Part shown: one piece after another, positions 18,032 through 27,641 of the stretch
Numbering within the stretch: position 1 is the stretch's first letter
How the letters are laid out: each line of letters begins with the position of its first letter
Source: JABDMH01 sp965223025
GTDB lineage: Bacteria > Bacteroidota > Bacteroidia > Chitinophagales > Saprospiraceae
NCBI GenBank assembly: GCA_965223025.1
Contig: CBDCVP010000023.1
Coordinates: forward strand, 3,348,001-3,412,000
Length of the DNA: 64,000 nucleotides
Direction of reading: 5' to 3'
Notes under the pieces: model-generated
Told to the model about the DNA's origin: nothing
Databases searched by the model: none
Seen by the model: the letters and a program-made list of their open reading frames with translations, nothing else
Position numbers and translations under genes: made by a program

Positions 18032-20434
18032 ATGATCAAGAAAAACTTCTCCCTCGCCTGGCGTGGCTTCCGACGACAACCCGGCTATGCTTTTCTCAAT
18101 GTACTGGGCCTTACCATCGGTGTGGCAGCGACGCTGCTGATCCTACTCTATATCTCCACAGAACTGAGCTATGACCGGTTCCATACCAAACACGATCGCA
18201 TCTTTCGCATTTCGTCCGACATCTCCGAGCCTGATGATGCATTTCGATGGGCTGTCACCCAAAATCCTTTGGGAATGCAAGTGAAGGCGGACTACCCTGA
18301 GATAGAGCAGTTTGTACGGTTTATTCCGAACGGGCGCACGAGATTGGACTACGGAGAGAAGCAATTTTTTGAAGAAGAAATATACCTGGTGGACTCCACG
18401 GTTGCTGAAATATTTGATGTGGATTTCATCAGCGGTGATCAAGCTCGTGCATTAGATCAGCCCAATTCGATTGTGCTGTCTGAGAGCGTGGCACATCGCA
18501 TCTTCGGCTCGGCTCAGCCCATCGGGGAAACTCTAAAGACGACCTCAGGACAAGATTATCAGGTAACAGGAGTTTATAAAGATTTTCCTCCCCGGGCTCA
18601 CCTAATCCCCACAGCCATGATTTCAGCCAGCACTATACCGCAGCTCATGCATCCAGAGCCTGGCTCCTGGGGTGGATTTAATATTTACACCTATTTGCTT
18701 TTGAGAGATGGAGTGGACCCCAAAGTGGTTGAAGATAAACTTGTGGACATCGTCAAGAATCACGTGGCTGTCATTTTTGATCAATTTGACATTAATGTGA
18801 AGTATGAGTTGATCAACCTGGCAGACATCCATCTAAAATCTGATTTTGAGGGAGAACCAGAGCCAGTAGGACAGATGGGCTTTATCTATATTTTTGCCGC
18901 CATCGCTTTTTTCCTGCTCTTGATTGCCTGTATAAATTACATGAATCTGGCCACGGCTAGGGCTACGAAAAAGGCGATGGAAGTTGGCGTTCGCAAGGTC
19001 TTGGGAGCAGAGCGCAGCCAACTGATGGGTCAGTTCTTATCCGAATCTCTGATCTTCTCTTTTATTGCACTGGTACTGAGTTTTATCTTGCTGTTTGTCA
19101 CCCTTCCACTGTTCAATCGTGCCTTCGACCTCCAGTTGTCTAGAAGTCTTTTGCTGACTCCTCAGATTTTATTAGGTATGCTAGCTATTCTACTTGCTAC
19201 TGGCATCATAGGTGGCAGTTACCCTGCCTTTTATCTCTCAGGATTTCAGCCCATGGCGGTACTCAAAGGAAAATTATCCAAGGGTACAGGTAATGTCAAA
19301 TTAAGAAAGTCACTGGTAACCGTTCAATTTGCCATTACCCTATTTATGATCATAGGCACTGGAATTATCTATGATCAAATGAATTTCCTGCGTAATAAGG
19401 ATTTGGGGTTTGACAAAGATCATCTCATGACCTTCAGCATTCAAGGTGACGCAGACAGGGAAAAATATTCCGTCTTGCGAGAGAAACTTTTACGACAGCC
19501 AAAGATTTCAGAGGTAACTTCCGCATCAGCCAGTCCTGGTCATGGCTTTGGCAAGCAAGTGATGACCGTAGAAGATTCAGAGGGAGTCATGGATGAATAC
19601 GGCGTGGATTATTATTTCGTCGATTTTGACTTCTTCTCCACCATGAACATACCGTTTGTCATCGGGAGAAATTACGACAAGAATTACGGTACCGACAGTA
19701 CCTTAGCAGCGGTGGTGAATGAGTCGATGGTCAGGAGAATGGGATGGAAAGATCCGATTGGCAAACGCATCCAATTTCAAGGGAATGACACGCTACCGAT
19801 GGCCAAAGTCATTGGAGTGGTTAAGGATTTTCATCAGCAATCACTGTATGAGCCCATATCACCATTGCTATTCCGACCAAGATTTAACAATAGCCAGGTA
19901 CATGTCAAACTGCAGCTGCAGGACGTCTCAGAATTGCCTCAGGTGATTACCACGGTGGAAAAGGCTTGGACAGATATATTTCCTTCAACCCCTTTTGAAT
20001 ATCAATTTGTGGATGAGGCCTTCATGGAGCTATATGAGGCTGACCAGATTAGGGCTCAGATATTCACTCTCTTTAGCATACTCATGATTTTTATTGCCTG
20101 CCTAGGATTACTTGGTTTGGCTTCATTTACGGCAGAGCAAAGAACAAAGGAGATTGGGCTGCGAAAGATTTTGGGTGCAAAGACATCAAATATCATATTA
20201 CTACTCACGCGCAATTTTGTCCTGCTTGTTTGCTTGGCGAGCATCCCGGCCTTTCTCGCCGCCTGGTACTTTATGAGAAGGTGGTTGGACACTTTTTCTT
20301 ACCACACAGCGATGAATTATTGGCTGTTTGGACTGGCATTGCTCATTGTCATACTGATCACTGTTTTGACCACCAGTTTTCATGCCATCAGGGCTGCAGT
20401 AGGCAATCCTGTACAGGCATTGCGTCACGAGTGA
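18032..20434 (+). CDS. FtsX/MacB-type ABC transporter permease
   Basis: 800 residues, the two-repeat FtsX permease form common in Bacteroidota. The N-terminus is diagnostic (FSLAWRGFRRQPGYAFLNVLGLTIG) with a transmembrane helix at ~22-41, a MacB-like periplasmic core (~45-260), three helices at ~285-395, then a second half starting KLRKSLVTVQFAITLFMIIG, a second periplasmic domain and C-terminal helices containing EQRTKEIGLRKILGA (the conserved cytoplasmic loop also seen as MEVGVRKVLGA in the first half). Such permeases work with an ABC ATPase in lipoprotein or peptide export; no ATPase gene is adjacent. Its stop codon is followed within a few bases by the 105-bp tandem array. Confidence 0.9.
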   Translation: MIKKNFSLAWRGFRRQPGYAFLNVLGLTIGVAATLLILLYISTELSYDRFHTKHDRIFRISSDISEPDDAFRWAVTQNPLGMQVKADYPEIEQFVRFIPNGRTRLDYGEKQFFEEEIYLVDSTVAEIFDVDFISGDQARALDQPNSIVLSESVAHRIFGSAQPIGETLKTTSGQDYQVTGVYKDFPPRAHLIPTAMISASTIPQLMHPEPGSWGGFNIYTYLLLRDGVDPKVVEDKLVDIVKNHVAVIFDQFDINVKYELINLADIHLKSDFEGEPEPVGQMGFIYIFAAIAFFLLLIACINYMNLATARATKKAMEVGVRKVLGAERSQLMGQFLSESLIFSFIALVLSFILLFVTLPLFNRAFDLQLSRSLLLTPQILLGMLAILLATGIIGGSYPAFYLSGFQPMAVLKGKLSKGTGNVKLRKSLVTVQFAITLFMIIGTGIIYDQMNFLRNKDLGFDKDHLMTFSIQGDADREKYSVLREKLLRQPKISEVTSASASPGHGFGKQVMTVEDSEGVMDEYGVDYYFVDFDFFSTMNIPFVIGRNYDKNYGTDSTLAAVVNESMVRRMGWKDPIGKRIQFQGNDTLPMAKVIGVVKDFHQQSLYEPISPLLFRPRFNNSQVHVKLQLQDVSELPQVITTVEKAWTDIFPSTPFEYQFVDEAFMELYEADQIRAQIFTLFSILMIFIACLGLLGLASFTAEQRTKEIGLRKILGAKTSNIILLLTRNFVLLVCLASIPAFLAAWYFMRRWLDTFSYHTAMNYWLFGLALLIVILITVLTTSFHAIRAAVGNPVQALRHE

Positions 20435-20439
20435 AGGGT

Positions 20440-21400
20440 AAGAAGGGTATCAGAAGTAGAAAGGGTAAAAAAGATAGCAGGGGTAGAAAGGTCAGAGAAT
20501 AAATCCTGAATGCTGGCCTGAGGCAAAGGGCTCCTGCCCTCTTGCCGGACTTAGCAGAGGTAAAAAAGGTAGCAGGGGTAGAAAAAGTAAAAAGGGTCAA
20601 AGATCAAATCCTGAATGCTGGCCTGAGGCAAAGGGCTCCTGCCCTCTTGCCGGACTTAGCAGAGGTAAAAAAGGTAGCAGGGGTAGAAAAAGTAAAAAGG
20701 GTCAAAGATCAAATCCTGAATGCTGGCCTGAGGCAAAGGGCTCCTGCCCTCTTGCCAGACTTAGCAGAGGTAAAAAAGGTAGCAGGGGTAGAAAAAGTAA
20801 AAAGGGTCAAAGATCAAATCCTGAATGCTGGCCTGAGGCAAAGGGCTCCTGCCCTCTTGCCAGACTTAGCAGAGGTAAAAAAGGTAGCAGGGGTAGAAAA
20901 AGTAAAAAGGGTCAAAGATCAAATCCTGAATTGCTGGCCTGAGGCAAAGGGCTCCTGCCCTCTTGCCGGACTTAGCAGAGGTAAAAAAGGTAGCAGGGGT
21001 AGAAAAAGTAAAAAGGGTCAAAGATCAAATCCTGAATGCTGGCCTGAGGCAAAGGGCTCCTGCCCTCTTGCCGGACTTAGCAGAGGTAAAAAAGGTAGCA
21101 GGGGTTGAAAAGGTAGAAAAAGTAAAAGATCAAATCCTGAATGCTGGCCTGAGGCAAAGGGCTCCTGCCCTCTTGCCGGACTTAGCAGAGGTAAAAAAGG
21201 TAGCAGGGATTGAAAAAGTAAAAAGGGTCAAAGATCAAATCCTGAATGCTGGCCTGAGGCAAAGGGCTCCTGCCCTCTTGCCGGACTTAGCAGAGGTAAA
21301 AAAGGTAGCAGGGGTTGAAAAGGTAGAAAAAGTAAAAGATCAAATCCTGAATGCTGGCCCGAGGCAAAGGGCTCCTGCCCTCTTGCCGGACTTAGCAGGA
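20440..21400. repeat. 105-bp tandem repeat array downstream of the FtsX gene
   Basis: Nine copies of a hairpin-forming core (CAAAGGGCTCCTGCCC) begin at 20524, 20629, 20734, 20839, 20945, 21050, 21155, 21260 and 21365, giving eight full 105-bp units (one is 106). Each unit is a stem-loop GGCAAaGGGC-TCCT-GCCC..TTGCC followed by a long purine-rich tract on the plus strand. Because 105 is divisible by three, frames stay open in several phases and give repetitive peptides, but one extra T in the fifth unit (near 20932) breaks the phase and the frames lack ATG starts, so I treat the array as non-coding. Two units carry a compensated variant of the purine tract. The first, degenerate copy starts right after the FtsX stop. 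Confidence 0.9.
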
Positions 21401-21447
21401 GTAGGAGCAGAGAGAGCCCGGTCAAGGCAGGGATGGAACAAATTGGA

Positions 21448-22002
21448 TCAACGCCCTTTTGTATTATCTGCGACCTTCTTCTGTATTCTAATGATCGTGT
21501 TCCAATTTCTGGTTGTAATATCGCTGCCATAATTCTTCTCTAGGAATTCCATAGCCTTTGGAGTCTTCGAAATCGAAAGGTCTAATACACTTAAAACATT
21601 TCTATCTCTATGATCCAGAATGGTATATGAGAGATCCTGACTCTTCCAGGGCAAAATCAGATCAGAACTCACATCTTCCTTAAGAAACGAGATATACCTT
21701 CGAATATCCTTAGTCAGCTCAATATCCCCGAATGGATCACTTTGAAACAACTGGAAAACATCCTCCGATCTTCTCACGATGGTCGGAATTGAAAAACCAA
21801 AGAACTGCTCCAAATGTGCCTCAACCGTATATTCTATACCTCTTGTGTCAGCCTCCTCTGCATCAAAGATGACATTTCCTGAATTCAAAATGGTGATGAT
21901 GTTTTCATAGCCCAATTTTTCAAGCTCCCGACGCAGATCCGCCATGGGTACCTTGTGATGGCCACCGACATTAATTCCGCGTAAAAATGCAAGATACTTC
22001 AT
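21448..22002 (-). CDS. DUF1697 family protein
   Basis: 184 residues from the ATG at 22002, chosen because DUF1697 proteins begin with this pattern (MKYLAFLRGINVGG); the frame is open six codons further. Other family features are KVPMADLRRELEKLGY, NSGNVIFDA and the C-terminal TTRNWNTIIRI. The family is widespread in bacteria; its function is not established. It is cytoplasmic, with no signal. The gene ends 48 bases beyond the 105-bp array on the opposite strand and stands 42 bases downstream of the cyclase gene, so co-transcription with it is possible. Confidence 0.9.
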   Translation of the reverse strand: MKYLAFLRGINVGGHHKVPMADLRRELEKLGYENIITILNSGNVIFDAEEADTRGIEYTVEAHLEQFFGFSIPTIVRRSEDVFQLFQSDPFGDIELTKDIRRYISFLKEDVSSDLILPWKSQDLSYTILDHRDRNVLSVLDLSISKTPKAMEFLEKNYGSDITTRNWNTIIRIQKKVADNTKGR

Positions 22003-22044
22003 TCCTTTTGGTGATTTCAACAGTCCCTACTTAGCATTCATAGG

Positions 22045-23941
22045 TCATGCGATTTTCATAATCTTCACTGGATTAGAACGCCCTTTCACATCTACCTCCA
22101 AAAAAGGAAGATTGACCGGCAGTGGTTTATCCAATTTCACATATACTGCCTCACTGATCAGCAATTGACTTTTATAAGTCTTATTTAATTGCTCGATGCG
22201 ACTTGCAATGATCACAGGATTTCCTGTCACTGAATATTGCTTTCTTGCCTCGTTACCTACATTTCCAGTCACCACATAGCCAGCATGTAAGCCGATGCCA
22301 ATTCTAGTTTTGGGAATCACCATTGCATCACTCCTCTCTTTCACTTCCTCCAAGATTTCCTTGGCAGCCAGAAATGCATTTTGGCAATCATTGCCATGTG
22401 ATTGCGGCGCACCGAATGTAGCCATAAAACCATCGCCCAACAGTTGATTAATATTACCCCGATGTTGCTGTACGATATCAATCATAAATCCGAACACCTC
22501 ATTTTGATAGTTAATCAGTTCTTCGGGACTCAATTTTTCGGCCATCGGGGAAAAGTCTCTAATGTCGAGAAACATGATGCAAACAAAACGGCGTTCCCCA
22601 GCCTTCGTTGAACCCTCGGAAAGCAGTTCTTGGGCAATCACCTGAAACCTGCTGACGTAAAAGTCTGAATATTTTTTGCTCAGCATTCACCAACTTTCCC
22701 TTTGTTTTATTTAAGTCTCTGTAGGCAATGGTTAAACGCTTGTGCTCTCGACGCTTTTGTAGGTATAAATAGATCGCAACCAAGGTGCCAATAAGAATGA
22801 CGAGTGCGACTAAACGCGAACGATTTCGCAGGCGGATCTGCTTTTCGTTCTCCAATTCTATAGCTTCTATATTTAAATCAGCGATTCTTTTCTGCTGCTT
22901 TAGTAGGAGAATTTCCTTCGTTCTTTGGCCTTTTTCCAAAATCCTCTGTATGCTGTCGGTTTCCACTTTCTCAGATAGTTCCTGGTACAACTTATAGTAA
23001 GCCAGCGATTTTTCAAAGTCCTTCTCCAGTGCATAGCTATCTGCAAGATCTTTGAGGTTCTTCTTCTCAAGTTGAACACTTACGTCAGATTTTTGCCTCT
23101 CAACTTGCGGTCTTTGAGGTTCCAGAGAAATGGTATCGAGCTCATGGGTGGGCATCGTAAGGACCGGATCCTTTTCCATCTCTGAAATCGCCTTATCCAA
23201 AAACTCTTTTGCCTCTTCATGTTGATCTATTCGATCAAGCAATACCGCTATTTTTAACTGCAAGCTATTGACCTCCTCTTTGTCACCCGTGTCCCTAAGT
23301 CGCTCCACAGCCCTTTGATAATGATCGATGGCTTTTCTAAATTCTCCTTTTCGCTCGCTCGCTAGGCCCAGTTTCATGTCAGCTTGAACAGCCAGGTCCC
23401 TCGAAGCATTGTTCACTAATTCACCTACTTTGAGCTCACCTATGGTCTTAGATAAGAAGCTCTGTTTTACTTTACCCCTTGCAGCTAAGTCCTCAATTTC
23501 TTGGAGATATTGGTTGATCTCCTGATCATATGTTTGGTCGCCATACTCGGTGGCCAAGGATTTAGCAGATAAAAATTGCTCTTGAGATGGAAAATAGTCT
23601 TCTCGATCATAGTGAACTTTGCCTAAATGAACATACGCAGCTATCAAGGGACCAAGATTTGGAGCAACGGTTCCGGTATCACTTTCAATAAGTAGGTGTT
23701 CACCAACCGATACAGCTTGCTTCCCGTATCGCATTGCCTTACGAAGATTTGTTATCCGATAAAAATCAGTGAGTCGGTTTAAAGCCTCCAATTTCTCTAC
23801 GCCATAGAGATCCTTGAGAGCATCTTCGGTCTCACGTATGGTTAGATCCTGACCGTACAGGCTACTTACAGTAATCAGCAGTGAGCATATTACAAGTGTA
23901 TCCCTAAAGATCAAGAGAAGTTGTCTCCACCCTTTGTTCAT
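22045..23941 (-). pseudogene. TPR-containing membrane nucleotidyl-cyclase-domain protein, split by a one-base frameshift
   Basis: Two frames form one gene. The first (start at 23941) has a signal peptide (IFRDTLVICSLLITVSSLYGQ), TPR-like helical repeats, a transmembrane helix (RLVALVILIGTLVAIYLYL) and a short coiled coil ending RLLRQQVSGD. The second holds a class III cyclase catalytic domain: IMFLDIRDFSPMAEKLSPEE, GDGFMATFGAP, IGIGLHAGYVVTGNVG and QYSVTGNPVIIASRIEQL. Deleting one T in GATTGCCC (22632-22639) joins them as VSGDAQELLSEG; the span of 1897 bases is 3n+1. Both metal-binding Asp are present, but the usual transition-state Asn (VNxAxR) is Ile and the adenine-selecting Lys position is Gln. 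If the shift is a sequencing error the gene is intact, a sensor making or binding a cyclic nucleotide. Confidence 0.85.
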
Positions 23942-24258
23942 CGAGTAAACACGGTCACCACGGTCTGACATCACGTAACAATATGTATGCACCTTTTTCA
24001 CATCAGATGGGGAAACTGTCATTCATTAGATGAACGAAAGATACGGTATAGTAATTTATTGCAAGATGAATTAGTCCTGGGACATCGATAGGCAGCCTAA
24101 ATCTTTCAATCCGGAGATCTGAATATCTAACCATTGGTCTGTAACATTAAAACAATCTGCGTTTCTTGTCCAGGAAATCAAGCAGCAGTATACCACACTT
24201 TACCTCAGATCGTCTATTATGTATGTCTATTAAACGAATACCTCATCCGCGGTTCAAC

Positions 24259-24750
24259 ATGGTTTTTCCCATACTGCGCAAACCGCTTTTACTCGATCTC
24301 CATTTACTTGTGGCCATAGCAAAATGTTGTATGCTGGTTCTGATGGCATTTTCGGTTTTTTGTTGCAGCACTGGGCGAAAGGACAAGCAAACGGTTCTTG
24401 TAACGGGATTCGTTTTATCGACAGACATGCTAGAGCCAGTTGAGGCCATTGTCGCGATACATACTACGATTATTCGCACTGACCTAACAGACAACAATCA
24501 AGGATTCGCTGAGACAACCGGCAGAATTGGTTTAGCGAACACCGATCAGCATGGATTCTTTCACCTAGAAATGGAAACCCATCCTGGTCTCCAGCAAATC
24601 CGAGTTGAGGGTAGTGGCATCATCCCACATATTGGCACTATCATTCTGGATGATCGAGATAGCGTTCACCTAAACACCATACTGGTCACATTGGATACCA
24701 CTGGTCATGAAAAAACTGAGGCGATCGAGTTACATATTGATGTGGAATAA
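24259..24750 (+). CDS. Putative lipoprotein of unknown function
   Basis: 163 residues from the ATG at 24259. The N-terminus is hydrophobic (LLVAIAKCCMLVLMAFSVFCC) with CC followed by STG, a plausible lipoprotein signal. The rest has short beta-strand-like stretches (VLVTGFVLSTDMLEP, DQHGFFHLEMETHPGLQQIRVEGSGIIPHIGTI) reminiscent of a carboxypeptidase-regulatory-like or Cna-B-like fold, with the 'G-H-F-x-L' transition where such domains describe a modified or decorated value. The frame is open upstream to 24166 but that part lacks a signal. No neighbour gives a clue. Not assigned to a family. Confidence 0.5.
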   Translation: MVFPILRKPLLLDLHLLVAIAKCCMLVLMAFSVFCCSTGRKDKQTVLVTGFVLSTDMLEPVEAIVAIHTTIIRTDLTDNNQGFAETTGRIGLANTDQHGFFHLEMETHPGLQQIRVEGSGIIPHIGTIILDDRDSVHLNTILVTLDTTGHEKTEAIELHIDVE

Positions 24751-24818
24751 ATCGTGTTTTTCTTAACGTCGCTTCTACATCAAATTGAGATGAGTAATTC
24801 CAACTTCTTAGTGCCGGG

Positions 24819-24965
24819 ATGACGCCTCCAATGATAGACCATGTGTTCAAGAAATTGGATGGCATCGATGGCTGGCTGACCGATGCAGCACAAAATATTC
24901 ATATCACACCGGAATGCGCTAGACAGATAATTAGTATCTTTACTAAGCCAAACAACTTACCATAA
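24819..24965 (+). CDS. Small frame upstream of the methyltransferase, possible remnant
   Basis: 48 codons, ATG at 24819 and stop at 24963-24965, 12 bases before the TTG start of the methyltransferase. It contains FKKLDGIDGWLTDAAQN, which resembles the start of some SAM-dependent methyltransferases (GWLT near the N-terminus). It could be the stub of a gene lost by deletion or a chance frame. Confidence 0.25.
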   Translation: MTPPMIDHVFKKLDGIDGWLTDAAQNIHITPECARQIISIFTKPNNLP

Positions 24966-25159
24966 ATCATTTTTTTCTTGGAATTTATAAATCACCTACG
25001 GTGTCCAATCACTCGGAACCGACTGGAATTGATTCATGCAAAAGATTTTAGGCAACATGATGTTCCTGAAAATTTTTCTGGTTACGGGGAGCTAACCAAA
25101 GGTCTAATCGAGACATCCAAAAAATATTTCTATCCCATATTCGATGACATAATCGTCTT

Positions 25160-26245
25160 CTAAGTACATGACAAAAAATTAATATATGTTCTCATTCTTA
25201 CTAAGTTGCATAAGAAAATAGTGTTCATAAATTCATCTAATCCGAGCCGGAAAATGCTTTTAGATCTCCTACCATGTTTTTTGATTTGTATTCTTTGAGG
25301 GTGTTTTTCATGAATGAATTTGCCAATTCTTATCATCCATGTGTACGCTATTGCCAAGACTAACATTAGTGTTTCCAGACGGTCAGTCTTGGTAACGTGA
25401 GTGCATTCCAAATTAAATCCATTAGATTTTAGATCTTTGAACATGTTTTCTATATACCATCGTTCGCCATATCTGCACAAACTATGTTCTGGATGGTCAT
25501 AGGAGATGACAATTAAATATTCTTCCCTGTGATTCTTTGTATTTGTGATCTTTTTTCCTTGTAGGAACACTTGCTCACCTTTGAGAATGACAGGTTTTTT
25601 GATTGTTCTTACTTTACCAATTTGGAGTCGGGAAAAAAGTGTTGATACACGTCTTTCTGTTCCCCGATAAAACACCTTCATGTTCTCTCTGATCCTTATG
25701 TCATAAGGGATTCCGTGCTCATTAAGATATCTAATCCATTTCTGACCAACAAACTCCCTGTCGGCGATAAGACTATGTATTTTCCCGTGCCCTATGATCC
25801 TTATCAGCCTATCCATCAGGGCGATCCGCTCCTCACAATTGCTACTTCCCTTCTTTGGTAGCAGTGTCCATAATATTGGCACAGACCAACTCTGTCCCTT
25901 TACACTCAATACCAAAAAATTAATATCTGCTCGACCAAACTGCCAATTAGTCCTATCCAGTAATAACGTGTATGGATCCTGTACTCCTGCCAATCGTATG
26001 ATAAACGGAATAAGCTCATCGAAATTGACCGATACTCCGGCAATAAATCGCTGAATTCTACGGTAATTGCTGGATCGACTTACATCATTCTGAATTGCTA
26101 TGGCAACCTTGACAAGGTTTATCGTACCTACACTACTAATTGCACGTACTAAAAGGTAGAGAAATTGAACACGTCGCTTGTCCATCCCTTTAAAATGTAG
26201 TAGGAAAACTTTAAAAAATCTGCTATCTTGCACTTTCGAGACCAT
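25160..26245 (-). CDS. IS4-family DDE transposase
   Basis: 361 residues. DDE residues are visible: Asp in LLLDRTNWQFG (~95), Asp in SLIADREFVG (~163) and the Y-(2)-R-(3)-E-(6)-K signature in YGERWYIENMFKDLK (~270), typical of IS4 transposases. A hydrophobic LMLVLAIAYTWMI and a basic C-terminus follow. It catalyses cut-and-paste movement of the element. The start is the ATG 75 bases inside the right end; the sequence appears intact, so the element could be active. Confidence 0.92.
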   Translation of the reverse strand: MVSKVQDSRFFKVFLLHFKGMDKRRVQFLYLLVRAISSVGTINLVKVAIAIQNDVSRSSNYRRIQRFIAGVSVNFDELIPFIIRLAGVQDPYTLLLDRTNWQFGRADINFLVLSVKGQSWSVPILWTLLPKKGSSNCEERIALMDRLIRIIGHGKIHSLIADREFVGQKWIRYLNEHGIPYDIRIRENMKVFYRGTERRVSTLFSRLQIGKVRTIKKPVILKGEQVFLQGKKITNTKNHREEYLIVISYDHPEHSLCRYGERWYIENMFKDLKSNGFNLECTHVTKTDRLETLMLVLAIAYTWMIRIGKFIHEKHPQRIQIKKHGRRSKSIFRLGLDEFMNTIFLCNLVRMRTYINFLSCT

Positions 26246-26320
26246 ATTTGTGAAATTAGGTTAACTAATTGGTTATGAAATCACAATATATGGTCTTTTT
26301 GTGTTATGTCATGTACTTAG
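25160..26320 (-). mobile_element. IS4-family insertion sequence, 1161 bp, with 9-bp target duplication
   Basis: The ends are a 14-bp perfect inverted repeat (CTAAGTACATGACA at 25160-25173 and its complement at 26307-26320). The direct repeat AATCGTCTT flanks it at 25151-25159 and 26321-26329, as expected for a 9-bp target duplication. It holds one transposase gene that ends exactly at the left boundary (stop codon uses base 25160-25162). The insertion is recent enough for a perfect duplication and disrupts the methyltransferase gene. Confidence 0.93.
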
Positions 26321-27245
26321 AATCGTCTTACACGAGCATTATGCGCTACTAATGGCAGAAGGGCAAACCAGAGAAACAGTATTGCCACCTGATAAGCAAA
26401 GAGTATTTGACTATTATAATCAGGTAAGCTATCAGGTAAGAAATCAATTGAAGATATATGAGGACAGTCCCAAATGGGTGGATTTTCGAGATGTCTCATC
26501 CGCATATATGAGCCATTCCTTTAGTAAGGCTGCTAGATTTATCCCTCGCAGTGGTAAATTTCTACTCGACATTGCATCTGGTCCCATTGGTTTGCCCGAA
26601 TACATGAAACTAGCAGATGGTTATGAGTACAGAATATGCGTTGACATATCCATAAATGCCCTAATACAGGCAAAACTCAATATCATGCGTGCAGGTAAAA
26701 AAGGAATATTCATCTGTGGAGATATTACAAACATACCCATCTACGATGATACTTGTGATGCCGTTCTATCTCAACACACCCTATACCACATACCTAAAAA
26801 TGACCAACAGATAGCAGTGAACGAAATGTATCGCGTAGCAAAACCTAACAGCAAAATCGTGATCATTTATAGTTGGTTTTATCACAGCTGGTTTATGAAT
26901 ATCTCTTTAAACGTCGTACAACTATACAGGATTTTAAGACATTTGGCTGGCAAAGCTTATGTGAGGCTGGTCAATTCCAAACCAAGATTATATTTTTATC
27001 CTCATGGTCCTGCCTGGTTTAAGAATTCATTTGAATTCAGCAAGGACATAGAATTTTTCTGTTGGCGAAGCACAAATAAGTATTTTCTAGACATATATGT
27101 CCACAAATGGCTGCTAGGGAAACAAATTCTATCTAAATTGTCAAAGATCGAAGATAGATACAGCAGATTCATGGGTAAATTTGGCGAATACCCAGCCATC
27201 GTGATCACAAAAAGGAAACGACAACAACATGATTCACTTCCCTGA

Positions 27246-27641
27246 AAATGCGGACTCGATTTGAATGTGCTATCGAATTCAATTAAAACTGGTACAAACT
27301 TATTTTGAATATCTTAGTCAATCTTACTCATAGTCTCAGATTCATGAAAAAAGAGAATTCTGGTCACAAGCAGGGAGATAGGGACATTTTAAAATCGATC
27401 CCTAAACATCTGCGTATGTGGACACCGCTGAAAACATGGAGGCAAAATTCCCGCCAATACCGAAACCCCTACCAGGAATGTCGGTCAGGTTGATCGACGG
27501 CAGTGCCGGAATAACGGCTAATGGAACCCAAGTATTTGCTCAAAAGGGAAAGTCAGATCAGCTGGCCGAGACAGGCATGCTCTATTAACTATTCCGCAAG
27601 GGCCAGTCAAACCTCTATGGTCCTCACATATCGATAGGCAC
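27246..27641. other. Gap with a short open frame
   Basis: About 400 bases without a clear gene. A 50-codon plus-strand frame (27436-27588, with PPIPKPLPGMSVRLIDG and GTQVFAQKGKSDQLAETGM) has protein-like composition but no recognisable family; it may be the end of a decayed gene. Confidence 0.3.

Larger units (their letters stand above)
24978..27245 (+). pseudogene. SAM-dependent methyltransferase with Trm112-like N-terminus, interrupted by an IS4 element
   Basis: The 5' part (TTG start 24978, 24978-25159) has the zinc-finger-less Trm112-like start MEFINHLRCPITRNRLELIH. The 3' part (26330-27245) carries a class I methyltransferase: FLLDIASGPIGLPEYM (SAM-binding glycine motif), RICVDISINAL, GDITNIPIYDDTCDAVLSQHTLYHI (motif with acidic and aromatic residues) and NEMYRVAKPNSKIVIIY. 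Removing 25160-26320 plus one copy of the 9-bp direct repeat AATCGTCTT joins them in frame as IIVLHEHYALLM. The right-hand fragment could still be translated from a GTG inside the element. Substrate unknown. No ATG lies near the left start; TTG (or ATT at 24969) is assumed. Confidence 0.85.

Noticed and set aside
20542..21532. Repetitive protein coded by the 105-bp array
   Set aside because: The frames start at TTG inside a repeat, several phases are open at once, and one unit has an extra base that breaks the phase. This is better explained as non-coding repeats whose length happens to be divisible by three.
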